A DNA stretch of 64,000 nt, from positions 1 through 64,000 of the forward strand of contig DXAC01000052.1 in NCBI GenBank assembly GCA_019117205.1. The letters are read 5' to 3'. Position 1 is the first letter of the stretch. Each line of letters begins with the position of its first letter. Positions 1-10,641 of the stretch are shown here, one piece after another. This stretch comes from Candidatus Allofournierella merdigallinarum. Lineage in GTDB: Bacteria; Bacillota; Clostridia; Oscillospirales; Ruminococcaceae. The notes beneath the pieces were generated by a model. That model was not told where the DNA came from and searched no databases. It worked only from the letters and a program-made list of their open reading frames with translations. A program made the position numbers and the translations under genes.

Positions 1-1956
1 TACTACCCCAGCGACAAGCTGCACATCGGCCACAGCTACACCACCGTGGCCTGCGACGCGCTGGCCCGCTTCAAGCGGATGCAGGGCAAAAAGGTGATGT
101 TCCTCACCGGCACCGACGAGCACGGCCAGAAGATCCAGGACAAGGCCGCCGCCGCGGGGGTGACCCCCAAAGCCTATGTGGACACCATCGTGGAGGGCGC
201 GGGCGGCGTGAAAGACCTGTGGAAGCTGATGAACATCAGCTACGACCGGTTCATCCGCACCACCGACGACTACCACCTGGAGAGCTGCCAGAAAATTTTC
301 CAAAAGCTCTACGACCAGGGGGACATCTACAAGAGCGTCTACAAGGGCCACTACTGCAAGCCCTGTGAGAGCTTCTGGACCGACAGCCAGCTGAAAGACG
401 GCAAATGCCCCGACTGCGGCGGCGAGGTGTACGAGGCCGAGGAGGAGGCTTACTTCTTCAAGACCGGCAAATACGCCGACCGGCTGCTGCAATACTACGA
501 GGATCACCCCGCTTTCATCCAGCCGGAGAGCCGCAAAAACGAGATGATCGCTTTCATCAACCAGGGCTTGCAGGACACCTGCGTCTCCCGCACCTCGGTG
601 GCCTGGGGCATCCCGGTGCCCTTTGACCCGAAGCACACCATGTACGTGTGGGTGGACGCCCTGTCCAACTACATCACCGCCCTGGGCTACGGCAACGGCA
701 CCTACAACGACTACGACACGTTCTGGCCCGCCGACCTGCACATGATCGGCAAGGAGATTTTGCGTTTCCACACCATCCTCTGGCCCGCCATGCTCATGGC
801 CCTGGACCTGCCCCTGCCCGAGCGGGTGTTCGGCCACGGGTGGCTGCTGCTGGACGGCGGCAAGATGAGCAAGTCCAAGGGCAACGTGGTGGACCCGGTG
901 GTGCTGTGCGAGCGGTACAGCGTGGACGCCATCCGCTACTTCCTGCTCCGGGAGATCCCCTTTGGCAACGACGGCATGTTCTCCAACGAGGCGCTGATCG
1001 CCCGCATCAACTCCGATCTGGCCAACGACCTGGGCAACCTGCTCAGCCGCACGGTGGCCATGGTGGAAAAATATTTTGGCGGCACCCTGCCCGCCGGGCG
1101 GCAGGCTGGCGATTTTGACCAGGACCTCATCAAGACCGTGAGCGAGATGCCCAAAAAGGCCGCCGCCTGCATGGACGACCTGCTCATCCCCCAGGCGCTG
1201 CAGGAGATCTTCAAGGCCATCCAGCGGGCCAACAAGTACATCGACGAGACCGCCCCCTGGGCCCTGGCCAAGGACGAGGCCAACCGGGACCGGCTGGCCA
1301 TGGTGCTCTATAACCTGTGTGAGGCGCTGCGCTTCGCCGCAGTGCTGCTGGCGCCTTTCCTGCCGGACACCGCCGACAAGATGGCACAGCAGCTGGGCCT
1401 TGCCCCCGCCGAGCGCGCCTGGGCGGACCTGCGCTTTGGCGGCAAAGCGGACTACACCGTGCACAAGGGCGACGCCCTGTTCCCCCGCATCGACGCGGCG
1501 AAAGAGCTGGCCGAGCTGGCCGCCGCCCAGGAGGCGAAGCTGAAAGCCGCCGAACAGGCCGCTGAAAAAGCCGACAAGGCGCCCGCCACCCAGCCCGCGG
1601 CGGCGGAGGACATCCAGCATCAGCCCGAGATCGCCTTTGACGACTTCTGCAAGGTGGAGATGCGGGTGGCCCAGGTGCTCACCTGCGAGGCCCTGCCCGA
1701 GAGCCGCAAGCTGCTGAAGATGACCCTGTTCGACGGCGAGCGCGAGCGCACCATCCTCTCCGGCATCGCCAAGTGGTACAAGCCCCAGGACCTGATCGGC
1801 CGCAAGGTGGGCATCGTGGCGAACCTGGCCCCCCGCCCGATGATGAAAGGCAAATATGTCAGCGAGGGCATGGTGATGGCCGCCGACACCCCGGACGGAG
1901 GCGCTTCGGTGGTGTTCTTCCCCGACGACGTGCTGCCCGGCAGCGCCATCCACTGA
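1..1956 (+). CDS. metG: Methionyl-tRNA synthetase (5' truncated by window edge)
   Basis: Charges tRNA-Met with methionine in the cytoplasm. The frame is open from base 1, so the first dozen or so codons lie outside the window; 651 residues are visible. The class I HIGH motif is at visible residues 8-11 and KMSKS at about 288-292. A zinc knuckle is formed by Cys119/Cys122 and Cys136/Cys139. The anticodon-binding helical domain follows, then an Ala/Lys-rich linker and a C-terminal OB-fold tRNA-binding (EMAP/Trbp111-like) domain from about residue 545. The stop overlaps the tatD start by one base (TGATG), so the two are translationally coupled, a common pairing in Firmicutes. Confidence 0.97.
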   Translation, partial: YYPSDKLHIGHSYTTVACDALARFKRMQGKKVMFLTGTDEHGQKIQDKAAAAGVTPKAYVDTIVEGAGGVKDLWKLMNISYDRFIRTTDDYHLESCQKIFQKLYDQGDIYKSVYKGHYCKPCESFWTDSQLKDGKCPDCGGEVYEAEEEAYFFKTGKYADRLLQYYEDHPAFIQPESRKNEMIAFINQGLQDTCVSRTSVAWGIPVPFDPKHTMYVWVDALSNYITALGYGNGTYNDYDTFWPADLHMIGKEILRFHTILWPAMLMALDLPLPERVFGHGWLLLDGGKMSKSKGNVVDPVVLCERYSVDAIRYFLLREIPFGNDGMFSNEALIARINSDLANDLGNLLSRTVAMVEKYFGGTLPAGRQAGDFDQDLIKTVSEMPKKAAACMDDLLIPQALQEIFKAIQRANKYIDETAPWALAKDEANRDRLAMVLYNLCEALRFAAVLLAPFLPDTADKMAQQLGLAPAERAWADLRFGGKADYTVHKGDALFPRIDAAKELAELAAAQEAKLKAAEQAAEKADKAPATQPAAAEDIQHQPEIAFDDFCKVEMRVAQVLTCEALPESRKLLKMTLFDGERERTILSGIAKWYKPQDLIGRKVGIVANLAPRPMMKGKYVSEGMVMAADTPDGGASVVFFPDDVLPGSAIH

Positions 1957-2753
1957 TGGCCGGCCCCATCTTCGACAGCCACGCCCACTACCTCAGCCGC
2001 CAGTTCGACGGCGACAGGCAGGCGCTTCTGGCCTGCCTGCCCGCCGCCGGAGTGGCAGGGGTGGTGGAGTGCGCCACCGACCTTGCCACCAGCAAAGCCG
2101 CCCTGGCCCTGGCCGCCGCCTGGCCCTTTATGTGGGCGGCGGCGGGCATCCACCCGGAGAGCCTCATCGAGGCCGACGCCTCCACCAACGCCGAATTTTC
2201 CGGCGACTGGAAAGCGGAGCTGGCCGCCATCGCCCCGCTGCTGGAAGCAGAAAAAGTGGTGGCGGTGGGTGAAATAGGCCTGGACTACCACTGGCCGGTG
2301 CCCAAAGACGCCCAGCTGGAGCTGTTCGAGGCTCAGCTGCGCCTGGCGCTGGAGCTGGACAAGCCGGTGATCATACACGACCGGGAGGCCCACGCCGACG
2401 TCTACGCCCTGCTGAAAAAATACCGCCCCAAAGGGGTGCTCCACTGCTTTTCCGGCGCGGCGGAGGACGCCGCCTGGCTCACCGCCCAGGGGCTGTACAT
2501 CGGCTTTGGGGGCGCGGCCACCTTTAAGGGGGCCAAGCGGGCGGTGAAAGCCGCCGCCGCAGTGCCGCCGGACAAGCTGCTGGTGGAGACCGACTGCCCC
2601 TACATGGCCCCCGAGCCTTTCCGGGGCCGCCGGTGCGACTCGCGGCTCATCGCCCACACCGCCGCCTTTCTGGCCGAGGTGCGGGGGGAGGAGCCGGAAC
2701 AGCTGCTCCAGACCACCTGCCGGAACGCAAAGGCCCTGTTCGGCCTTGGCTGA
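1956..2753 (+). CDS. tatD: TatD family metal-dependent hydrolase
   Basis: TIM-barrel metallohydrolase of the TatD DNase family, 265 aa, the usual length. The metal-binding motifs are visible in order: DSHAHY near the N-terminus, GEIGLDYH mid-protein, HCFSG, and ETDCPYMAP near the C-terminus. The family has 3'-5' exonuclease or DNA-repair activity; the exact substrate here is unknown. The start is the ATG that overlaps the metG stop. Confidence 0.93.
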   Translation: MAGPIFDSHAHYLSRQFDGDRQALLACLPAAGVAGVVECATDLATSKAALALAAAWPFMWAAAGIHPESLIEADASTNAEFSGDWKAELAAIAPLLEAEKVVAVGEIGLDYHWPVPKDAQLELFEAQLRLALELDKPVIIHDREAHADVYALLKKYRPKGVLHCFSGAAEDAAWLTAQGLYIGFGGAATFKGAKRAVKAAAAVPPDKLLVETDCPYMAPEPFRGRRCDSRLIAHTAAFLAEVRGEEPEQLLQTTCRNAKALFGLG

Positions 2754-2809
2754 ACCGCTTTTTTCGCGCCCGCCGGGCGCGCCACACTGAACACAAGGAG
2801 AGATCACCC

Positions 2810-3040
2810 ATGAAAGCACGTCTTCCCAAACGCCGCGAGTATGTCATCAGCTTCCCCGAGGGCAGCGACGAGGCCCGCAACAATGAGGCCTGGGACAAGC
2901 TGAACCAGATCCTGGAGGACTACAAAAAGGCCCACAACGGAAACAGCGTCTACGAGCCCACTTTCATCCAGGACACCGAGGAGCAGGTGAAAGCCCTGCA
3001 GGCGGAGTACGGTTTCAACTACACCATTGAGGAAAAGTAA
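2810..3040 (+). CDS. Small conserved hypothetical protein (76 aa)
   Basis: Starts at ATG with AAGGAG about 9 bases upstream and is followed at once by a strong terminator, so it is the last gene of the metG-tatD transcript. The protein is soluble, charged and Lys/Glu-rich, with no membrane segment and no cysteines. It begins MKARLPKR and contains a helical LNQILEDYKKAH stretch. I do not recognise the family. Its placement behind metG-tatD with a good ribosome site supports a real gene. Confidence 0.75.
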   Translation: MKARLPKRREYVISFPEGSDEARNNEAWDKLNQILEDYKKAHNGNSVYEPTFIQDTEEQVKALQAEYGFNYTIEEK

Positions 3041-3052
3041 GCCGGGACAAAA

Positions 3053-3096
3053 CAACGCCCTTTCCCGTTTTGGGGAAAGGGCGTTGCTTTGTTTTT
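3053..3096. terminator. Bidirectional intrinsic terminator
   Basis: A perfect 14-bp stem (3053-3066 with 3073-3086) with a 6-base loop is followed by a T-rich run. It lies between the converging metG transcript and the HD hydrolase gene. Confidence 0.9.
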
Positions 3097-3100
3097 CGGC

Positions 3101-3772
3101 TCACAGCAGCGTCTGGCCGTTGACCTCCAGCCGGAAAGCCAGCTGAAAGTACTCCGCCGCCTTGCGGCAGAGGAGCATCCGCTCCAGAAAAATTTCAAAG
3201 TAGTCCATCACCGGGCAGACGGCGGTGTCCAGCCGCAGGCGCAGGGTCAGGGTCTTTTGTTCCTTGTCCAGCTCCAGGTCCGAGCGCTCCACCGCCCAGT
3301 TCACCCGGTCGTGGATGTCGAAGCGGATGGTGTCGCGGCCCCGCACCCGGCTGCGGCGCACGTCGGTCTTGTCCGCCAAGATCAGCGCCGCCGCCACCTC
3401 GTTCACCGGATAGGCGGTGCCCTCGTCGTGGTTGCCGATGGCCGTTACCACCAGCGCCGTGTCGGCGGGGGGCATACCCATCTTGTCCAGGATGCGAAAG
3501 GCCATCACCGCGCCGCTTTGGGCGTGGTCCACCCGGTTCACCAGGTTGCCGATGTCGTGCATGTAGCCGGCGATGCGGGCCAGCTCCACCGTGCGCTCGT
3601 CCGCCCCCAGCTGTTCTAACAAATGACTGGCCACCGCCGCGCAGCGGGTCACATGGGCGAAAGAGTGCTCGGTAAAGCCCAGGGCGATCAGCGAGGCGTC
3701 CGCCTGGCGGATGTAGGTGTTGATCTCGTCGCTTTGGCGCACCATCTCATAGGTCACGGGCAGTTTGCACAT
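3101..3772 (-). CDS. HD-domain phosphohydrolase
   Basis: 223 aa. The HD metal-site signature is present: a first His (HVTRCAAV), the HDIGN pair, and a later NHDEG and DKTD that complete the family pattern. HD proteins of this size hydrolyse phosphoester bonds, often of nucleotides; the substrate is not evident. The ATG start has AACGGAGG about 8 bases upstream; longer in-frame starts add no recognisable sequence. The gene is divergent from queT and converges with the metG transcript. Confidence 0.85.
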   Translation of the reverse strand: MCKLPVTYEMVRQSDEINTYIRQADASLIALGFTEHSFAHVTRCAAVASHLLEQLGADERTVELARIAGYMHDIGNLVNRVDHAQSGAVMAFRILDKMGMPPADTALVVTAIGNHDEGTAYPVNEVAAALILADKTDVRRSRVRGRDTIRFDIHDRVNWAVERSDLELDKEQKTLTLRLRLDTAVCPVMDYFEIFLERMLLCRKAAEYFQLAFRLEVNGQTLL

Positions 3773-3882
3773 AGCGTTCCTCCGTTGTTGGTCGTGGGGC
3801 CGGCGCCGGGGCCGGCTGCTCCCATTATACTCCTTTTGGGGGCAAAGGTAAAAGAAAGGATCTGTAAAATCTGCGCCGGGCG

Positions 3883-3911
3883 TTGCACATCCCGCCGCCG
3901 GCTGGTATAAT
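3883..3911 (+). promoter_or_regulatory. Sigma-A promoter of queT
   Basis: TTGCAC (3883-3888), a 17-base spacer and TATAAT (3906-3911). Transcription should start near 3918, about 20 bases before the riboswitch aptamer. Confidence 0.8.
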
Positions 3912-3938
3912 AGCAGATACGCGGGCAGCCGCCCGCCA

Positions 3939-4034
3939 GAGCAACTTAGGATTTTAGGCTCGCCGCGCTTTTTAAAGGCGCGGTCACACCGCCGGAGCTG
4001 GCAGGGCCGGGCGGTCAAAATCTAACTGCCGGAG
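3939..4034 (+). promoter_or_regulatory. preQ1-III riboswitch
   Basis: The conserved 5' segment GAGCAACTTAGGATTTTAGG and the 3' segment GCGGTCAAAAT...GCCGGAG match the Faecalibacterium class III preQ1 riboswitch, as I recall that sequence. Visible pairings are GAGC/GCTC (3939-3942 with 3958-3961), a perfect 6-bp arm CCGCGC/GCGCGG (3963-3968 with 3978-3983), and ACCGCC/GGCGGT (3988-3993 with 4010-4015). A possible pseudoknot joins GGCAG (4000-4004) to CTGCC (4026-4030), directly against the GGAG Shine-Dalgarno of queT (4031-4034). This fits translational repression by preQ1. Confidence 0.92.
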
Positions 4035-4043
4035 TGTGTAATC

Positions 4044-4547
4044 ATGTCTACCCGCAAACTCGTCCGCTGCGGCCTGGTGGCCGCCCTCTACACGGCGCTG
4101 TGCCTGGCGCTGCAGCCCCTCTCTTTCGGGGCGGTGCAGATACGCTTTGCCGAGGCGCTGGTGCTGCTGCCGGTGTTCGGGCCGGAGTACATCGCCGCCG
4201 CCGTGCTGGGGTGCTTTTTGTCGAACCTTTTGGGCTCGGTGCTGCCGGATGTCATCTTCGGCACCCTGGCCACCGCCCTGGCCTGCCTGGTCACCTACAA
4301 GCTGCGTCATTTCCGGGTGCGGGGGCTGGCCCTGCCCGCGGCGCTGCCGCCCATCCTCTTCAACGCCCTCATCGTGGGGCCGGAGATCGCCATTTTCTTC
4401 TCCGACACCCCCGCCACCCTGCCGCTGATGGCCTGGAACGGCTTTACCGTCGCCCTGGGCGAAGTGGTGGCCTGCGGCGTGCTGGGGGTGGCGCTGGTGA
4501 AGCTCATCGAGACCAACGCCGCCCTGCGAAAACTGTTCATCGAATAA
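4044..4547 (+). CDS. queT: QueT family queuosine-precursor (preQ1) ECF transporter S component
   Basis: 167-aa membrane protein with about five to six hydrophobic segments. The N-terminus is MSTRKLVRCGLVAALYTAL and the FGAVQIRFAEAL segment is typical of QueT. It binds the queuosine precursor and works with a shared ECF energising module not encoded here. The preQ1-III riboswitch immediately upstream independently confirms the ligand. The HAD gene begins 22 bases downstream and is probably co-transcribed. Confidence 0.94.
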   Translation: MSTRKLVRCGLVAALYTALCLALQPLSFGAVQIRFAEALVLLPVFGPEYIAAAVLGCFLSNLLGSVLPDVIFGTLATALACLVTYKLRHFRVRGLALPAALPPILFNALIVGPEIAIFFSDTPATLPLMAWNGFTVALGEVVACGVLGVALVKLIETNAALRKLFIE

Positions 4548-4569
4548 ACCCGCGCAAAGGAGGCCCGCC

Positions 4570-5214
4570 ATGAAGCCGCGCTGCCTGATCTGGGACTGGA
4601 ACGGCACCCTGCTGGACGATTTGCAGCTGTGCCTTTCGCTGCTCAACGAGATGCTGGAGGAAAACGGCAGCCCCAACCGCTACGACACTGCCGCCTATCG
4701 GGAGATCTTCGGGTTCCCGGTGGTGGACTACTACCGGCGGGCGGGCCTTGACTTTGAAAAGCGCAGCTTCGAGGCGCTGGCGGCGGACTATGTGGCCCGC
4801 TACGACCCGGCAAGCCTTGCCTGCTCCCTGTGCCCCGGCGCGGCTGATGCTCTGGCCGCACTGAAATCCGCCGGGGTACGGCAGGTGATCCTGTCGGCCA
4901 GCGAGCTGGGCCTGCTGAAAAGCCAGGTGGAGCGCCTGGGCCTTGCCGGGTATTTCGACGAGCTGCTGGGCCAGGCCGACCACTACGGTCACGGCAAGCT
5001 GGAGACGGGCAGGGCGTGGATCGCCCGCCAGAACTTCGACCCGGCCGAAGCGGTGCTGGTGGGAGACACCCTCCACGACGCCCAGGTGGCCAGGGGCCTT
5101 GGCGCGAACTGTGTGCTCTGCGCCGCCGGCCACCAGAGCCGGGCGCGGCTGCTCACCGCGGGGGTGCCGGTGATCGGCACCCTGGCCGAGCTGCCGGCGC
5201 TGCTGGGCCTGTAA
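4570..5214 (+). CDS. HAD superfamily hydrolase (phosphoglycolate-phosphatase-like)
   Basis: 214 aa with the four HAD motifs: motif I DWNGTLLDD at the N-terminus, motif II ILSAS mid-protein, a Lys in HGKLE (motif III) and motif IV VGDTLHD. Motif I has Asn where most HADs have the second Asp of DxD; the same DWNGT form is known from a subfamily, so activity is not excluded. AAAGGAGG lies at a good distance from the ATG. It is probably co-transcribed with queT, but a link to queuosine salvage is inference only. Confidence 0.85.
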   Translation: MKPRCLIWDWNGTLLDDLQLCLSLLNEMLEENGSPNRYDTAAYREIFGFPVVDYYRRAGLDFEKRSFEALAADYVARYDPASLACSLCPGAADALAALKSAGVRQVILSASELGLLKSQVERLGLAGYFDELLGQADHYGHGKLETGRAWIARQNFDPAEAVLVGDTLHDAQVARGLGANCVLCAAGHQSRARLLTAGVPVIGTLAELPALLGL

Positions 5215-5249
5215 AAGCCCGTTTTTATGATACCAGCCTTCGGGCAGGA

Positions 5250-5289
5250 AAAAAGGTGGAATTTCCCCGCGGGGAAATTCCACCTTTTT
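5250..5289. terminator. Bidirectional terminator, 40-bp perfect palindrome
   Basis: A perfect palindrome from A5250 to T5289, with an A-run on one side and a T-run on the other. It lies between the converging HAD and GNAT genes. Confidence 0.9.
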
Positions 5290-5301
5290 GTTTGAACGGC
5301 T

Positions 5302-5820
5302 CTAAAGCTCAATGCGGTACCGCCGGGTGACGCGGGGCCGGCCGTCGATGACGTCGTCCAGTTTGTCCAGCAGAACGCCGCCGTTCTTTTCGATGACCCG
5401 GGCGGAGCCGGTGTTGCCGTCGGCGCAGGTCAGCAGCACCCAGGGAAGGGCCAGCTGCCCGCGGGCGTAGTCCAGCGCGCCCGCCAGCAGCCTCGTGCCC
5501 AGCCCCTGCCCCCAGTGGCCCGCCCGCACGGCGTAGCCGATGTGGCCGCCAAAGCGCTCCAGCGCGGGGGTCAGCCGGTGGCGGATGGAAACTTCCGCCA
5601 GAAATTCGTCCCCGTCCACCAGCCACAGGCTGGTGCAGGGCACATAGCCCGCCGGCAGGTTTTGTCCGGCGCGGTAGTCCGCAAAGCGGGCGAACAGCCC
5701 GTCGGGGCAGCGTTCCGCGCCGCCGAAAAAGCAGGTGGGGGAAAGCCCCGCGCGGGCGTATTCCTCAATGGCCTGCCGGTAGGAGGCCTCGCAGGCGGGG
5801 CCGGGAAGGATAAGTTCCAT
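5302..5820 (-). CDS. GNAT family N-acetyltransferase
   Basis: 172 aa. The acetyl-CoA-binding loop appears as GHWGQGLGTRLL, preceded by the IGYAVR strand and followed by the NTGSARVIEKNGG helix typical of RimJ/RimL-like GNATs. It acetylates an unknown amine. Start: ATG with GAGGTG upstream. It lies 72 bases downstream of the hemolysin III gene on the same strand. Confidence 0.87.
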   Translation of the reverse strand: MELILPGPACEASYRQAIEEYARAGLSPTCFFGGAERCPDGLFARFADYRAGQNLPAGYVPCTSLWLVDGDEFLAEVSIRHRLTPALERFGGHIGYAVRAGHWGQGLGTRLLAGALDYARGQLALPWVLLTCADGNTGSARVIEKNGGVLLDKLDDVIDGRPRVTRRYRIEL

Positions 5821-5892
5821 CGCACATCACCTCACAGAACAGCCGTCTTTTAGGCCATTCTATCACCCGCACCCCGCGCCCGCAAGCCCTTT

Positions 5893-6543
5893 TTACGCCA
5901 CGAAGAAGAACACCGCGGCGAAGTGGCAGGCGCTGCCCGCCAGGATGAACAGGTGGAACAGCTCGTGGAAGCCCCAGCGCGCGCTCAGGTTGGGCCACTT
6001 GAGCATGTAGAGCACCGCCCCCAGGGAGTAGCACACCCCGCCGGCGGCCACAAGGCCCAGGCAGGCCGCGGGCATGGCCGCAAAGGCCGGCAGGTCCACC
6101 ACGATGGCCCAGCCCAGGGCCAGATACAAAAGGGTGCCCAGCCAGCGGGGCGCGTCCAGCCACAACAGCTTCAGCAGGATGCCCGCCGCCGCCATCGCCC
6201 ACATCACACCCAGGAACACCGGCAGCTTGGCGCTGTCCATGAATTTGATGCACAGCGGGGTGTAGCTGCCCGCGATGAGCACATAGATCATGGCGTGGTC
6301 CAGCTTGCGGAGCCGCCGCAGCTTGGCCGCCGCCCCCAGGGCGTAGTGATAGATGCTGCTGGCGGAGTACAGCGCCACCAGCGACAGGCCGAACAGCACC
6401 ACACCCGCCAGCACCGCGCCCCCCGCCCCGGTGTGGGCGCACCGCGCCGCCAGCGCCAGCGTGCCCAGCGCGCTGGCCAGCGCCCCCCAGAAATGGGTAT
6501 AGCTGCTCACGGGCTCCCGCCCCTTTTCAAAATACCGGCTCAT
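5893..6543 (-). CDS. Hemolysin III / TrhA (PAQR) family membrane protein
   Basis: 216 aa, seven predicted membrane segments. PAQR metal-site residues are visible: an early His (YTHFWG), IYHYAL, the LDHAMIY stretch, and HELFH...CHFA near the C-terminus. The Bacillus homologue influences membrane energetics; toxin activity is not implied. CGGAGG lies ahead of the ATG, and the upstream region is AT-rich as expected for a promoter. Confidence 0.9.
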   Translation of the reverse strand: MSRYFEKGREPVSSYTHFWGALASALGTLALAARCAHTGAGGAVLAGVVLFGLSLVALYSASSIYHYALGAAAKLRRLRKLDHAMIYVLIAGSYTPLCIKFMDSAKLPVFLGVMWAMAAAGILLKLLWLDAPRWLGTLLYLALGWAIVVDLPAFAAMPAACLGLVAAGGVCYSLGAVLYMLKWPNLSARWGFHELFHLFILAGSACHFAAVFFFVA

Positions 6544-6730
6544 AACGCCACCTCCGAAACTATGCTATATAGTTTTTAATACCACATAATATTATCATTA
6601 TAGCCATATTGTTCCCCAAGAGCAAGCCTTTGATGAAATTTCACAAAAAAAATTCATCTTTGCCTTTCCCGCGGCGGGCGGCAGCGGCGGTTTTTCGGCC
6701 CCGGAGGCGGCTTTTCGACCATTCGCGGCG

Positions 6731-6760
6731 TTGACAGTCCCCCGCCCCTTGATATATTAT
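6731..6760 (+). promoter_or_regulatory. Promoter of secA
   Basis: TTGACA (6731-6736) and TATTAT (6755-6760), 18-base spacing; TATATT (6753-6758) at 16 is an alternative. The 302-base gap 6544-6845 otherwise holds an AT-rich stretch (6560-6660), probably the minus-strand promoter of the hemolysin III gene, and a GC-rich stretch without visible structure. Confidence 0.75.
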
Positions 6761-6845
6761 ATAAGGTAGCGCACTGTGGGTTTCATGTGCGGATTACCGG
6801 GCAATGGCCCTTTCGGCCCCGTCCGTTCAGATCGTGAGTGATACT

Positions 6846-9605
<2,760 letters not shown>

Positions 9606-9610
9606 CGGAC

Positions 9611-9654
9611 ACAAAGCAGCGGCCCCCGGCAAATGCCGGGGGCCGCTGCTTTGT
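9611..9654. terminator. Bidirectional terminator, 20-bp perfect stem
   Basis: 9611-9630 pairs perfectly with 9635-9654 around an AAAT loop, ending the secA transcript and the converging nucleoside-transporter operon. Confidence 0.88.
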
Positions 9655-9678
9655 CTGTATTCTGTGTGCCGGGAGGCG

Positions 9679-10641
9679 TCACCGCTCCTCGCGGAAGTAG
9701 TTCACGCCGAGGCTGGCGGGGATGTGGGCCCCCTTGCTGCCCCGGATGCTGGTGATCACCAGGATCAGGGCGGTGATGAGGAAAGGCAGCATGTCGAAGA
9801 AAGCGTCCGGCCAGCCGGCCATGAAGCCCACCTTGTAGTACTTGAGCACCCGCAGGGCGCCGAATACAAAGCTGCCCAGGATGGCCGCGTGGGGCTTCCA
9901 GGCGGCGAAGATGACCAGGGCCACCGCGATCCAGCCCAGGCCGTTGACGCTGTTGGAGATCCACACGCCGCTGTTGATGATCATGGAGCAGTAAGCCCCG
10001 CCGATGCCGCAGATGCCTCCGCCCAAAAGGATGTTCACATACTTCCAGCGGGTCACCTGGATGGAGGCGGCGTCCGCCGCGCCGGGATTCTCGCCGATGG
10101 CCTGCACGTTCAGGCCGGTCTTGGTGCGGTAGAGGTAAAAGCCGCAGAGGGCGGCCACCAGCACCCCGATGTACACAAAGGGGTTGTAGCTGAACAGCAG
10201 CTCCCCCGCCACCGGCAGGTCGCTGAGCACCGGGATGGAGACGCTCCGCATCTGGGCGGTGACGTTCTCCGGCAGCTTCAGGGTGCTGGTCTCGCTCTGG
10301 CCCACCATGTACACGCCGATGAAGTTGGAAAGGCCCACCCCGAAGATGGTCATGGTGAGGCCCGCCACGTTCTGGTTGGCCAGAAAGGTCACGGTGAGCA
10401 CCGCGTAGATCAGGGCGCTGAGCATCCCCGCGGCAAAGGCCGCCAGCAGGGCCAGGGCGAAGTTGTCGGACAGATAGCCCGCCATGAAGCCGGCGCAGGC
10501 GCCGATGGCCATCATGCCCTCCACGCCCAGGTTCAGATGCCCCACCTTTTCGTTGAGGATCTCGCCCACCGTGCCGAACAGCAGGGGCGTGCCCGCGCCC
10601 ACCGCGGCCACCAGGAATTTCAGGAACAGGTCCATGGTCAT
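9679..10641 (-). CDS. ABC transporter permease, nucleoside/BMP type (second permease)
   Basis: 320 aa, about eight to ten membrane segments, BPD_transp_2 family (YufQ/NupC-like). The conserved FGTVGEILNEKVGHLNLGVEG stretch and the EAA-like IGENPGAADAASI loop are diagnostic. The ATG overlaps the upstream permease stop (ATGA). Last gene of the lipoprotein-ATPase-permease-permease operon; forms the membrane channel with the other permease. Confidence 0.93.
   Translation of the reverse strand: MTMDLFLKFLVAAVGAGTPLLFGTVGEILNEKVGHLNLGVEGMMAIGACAGFMAGYLSDNFALALLAAFAAGMLSALIYAVLTVTFLANQNVAGLTMTIFGVGLSNFIGVYMVGQSETSTLKLPENVTAQMRSVSIPVLSDLPVAGELLFSYNPFVYIGVLVAALCGFYLYRTKTGLNVQAIGENPGAADAASIQVTRWKYVNILLGGGICGIGGAYCSMIINSGVWISNSVNGLGWIAVALVIFAAWKPHAAILGSFVFGALRVLKYYKVGFMAGWPDAFFDMLPFLITALILVITSIRGSKGAHIPASLGVNYFREER

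Noticed and set aside
4570..5214. HAD hydrolase called inactive because motif I is DWNGT, not DxDGT
   Set aside because: The nucleophilic Asp is kept and the DWNGT variant is frequent in a known subfamily, so loss of activity cannot be concluded.
6570..6584. TAGTTTTTAATACCA shared with the degV leader near 53908
   Set aside because: A 15-base match between two AT-rich promoter regions is expected by chance a few times in a 64 kb window searched on both strands; no palindrome or further extension supports a regulator site.
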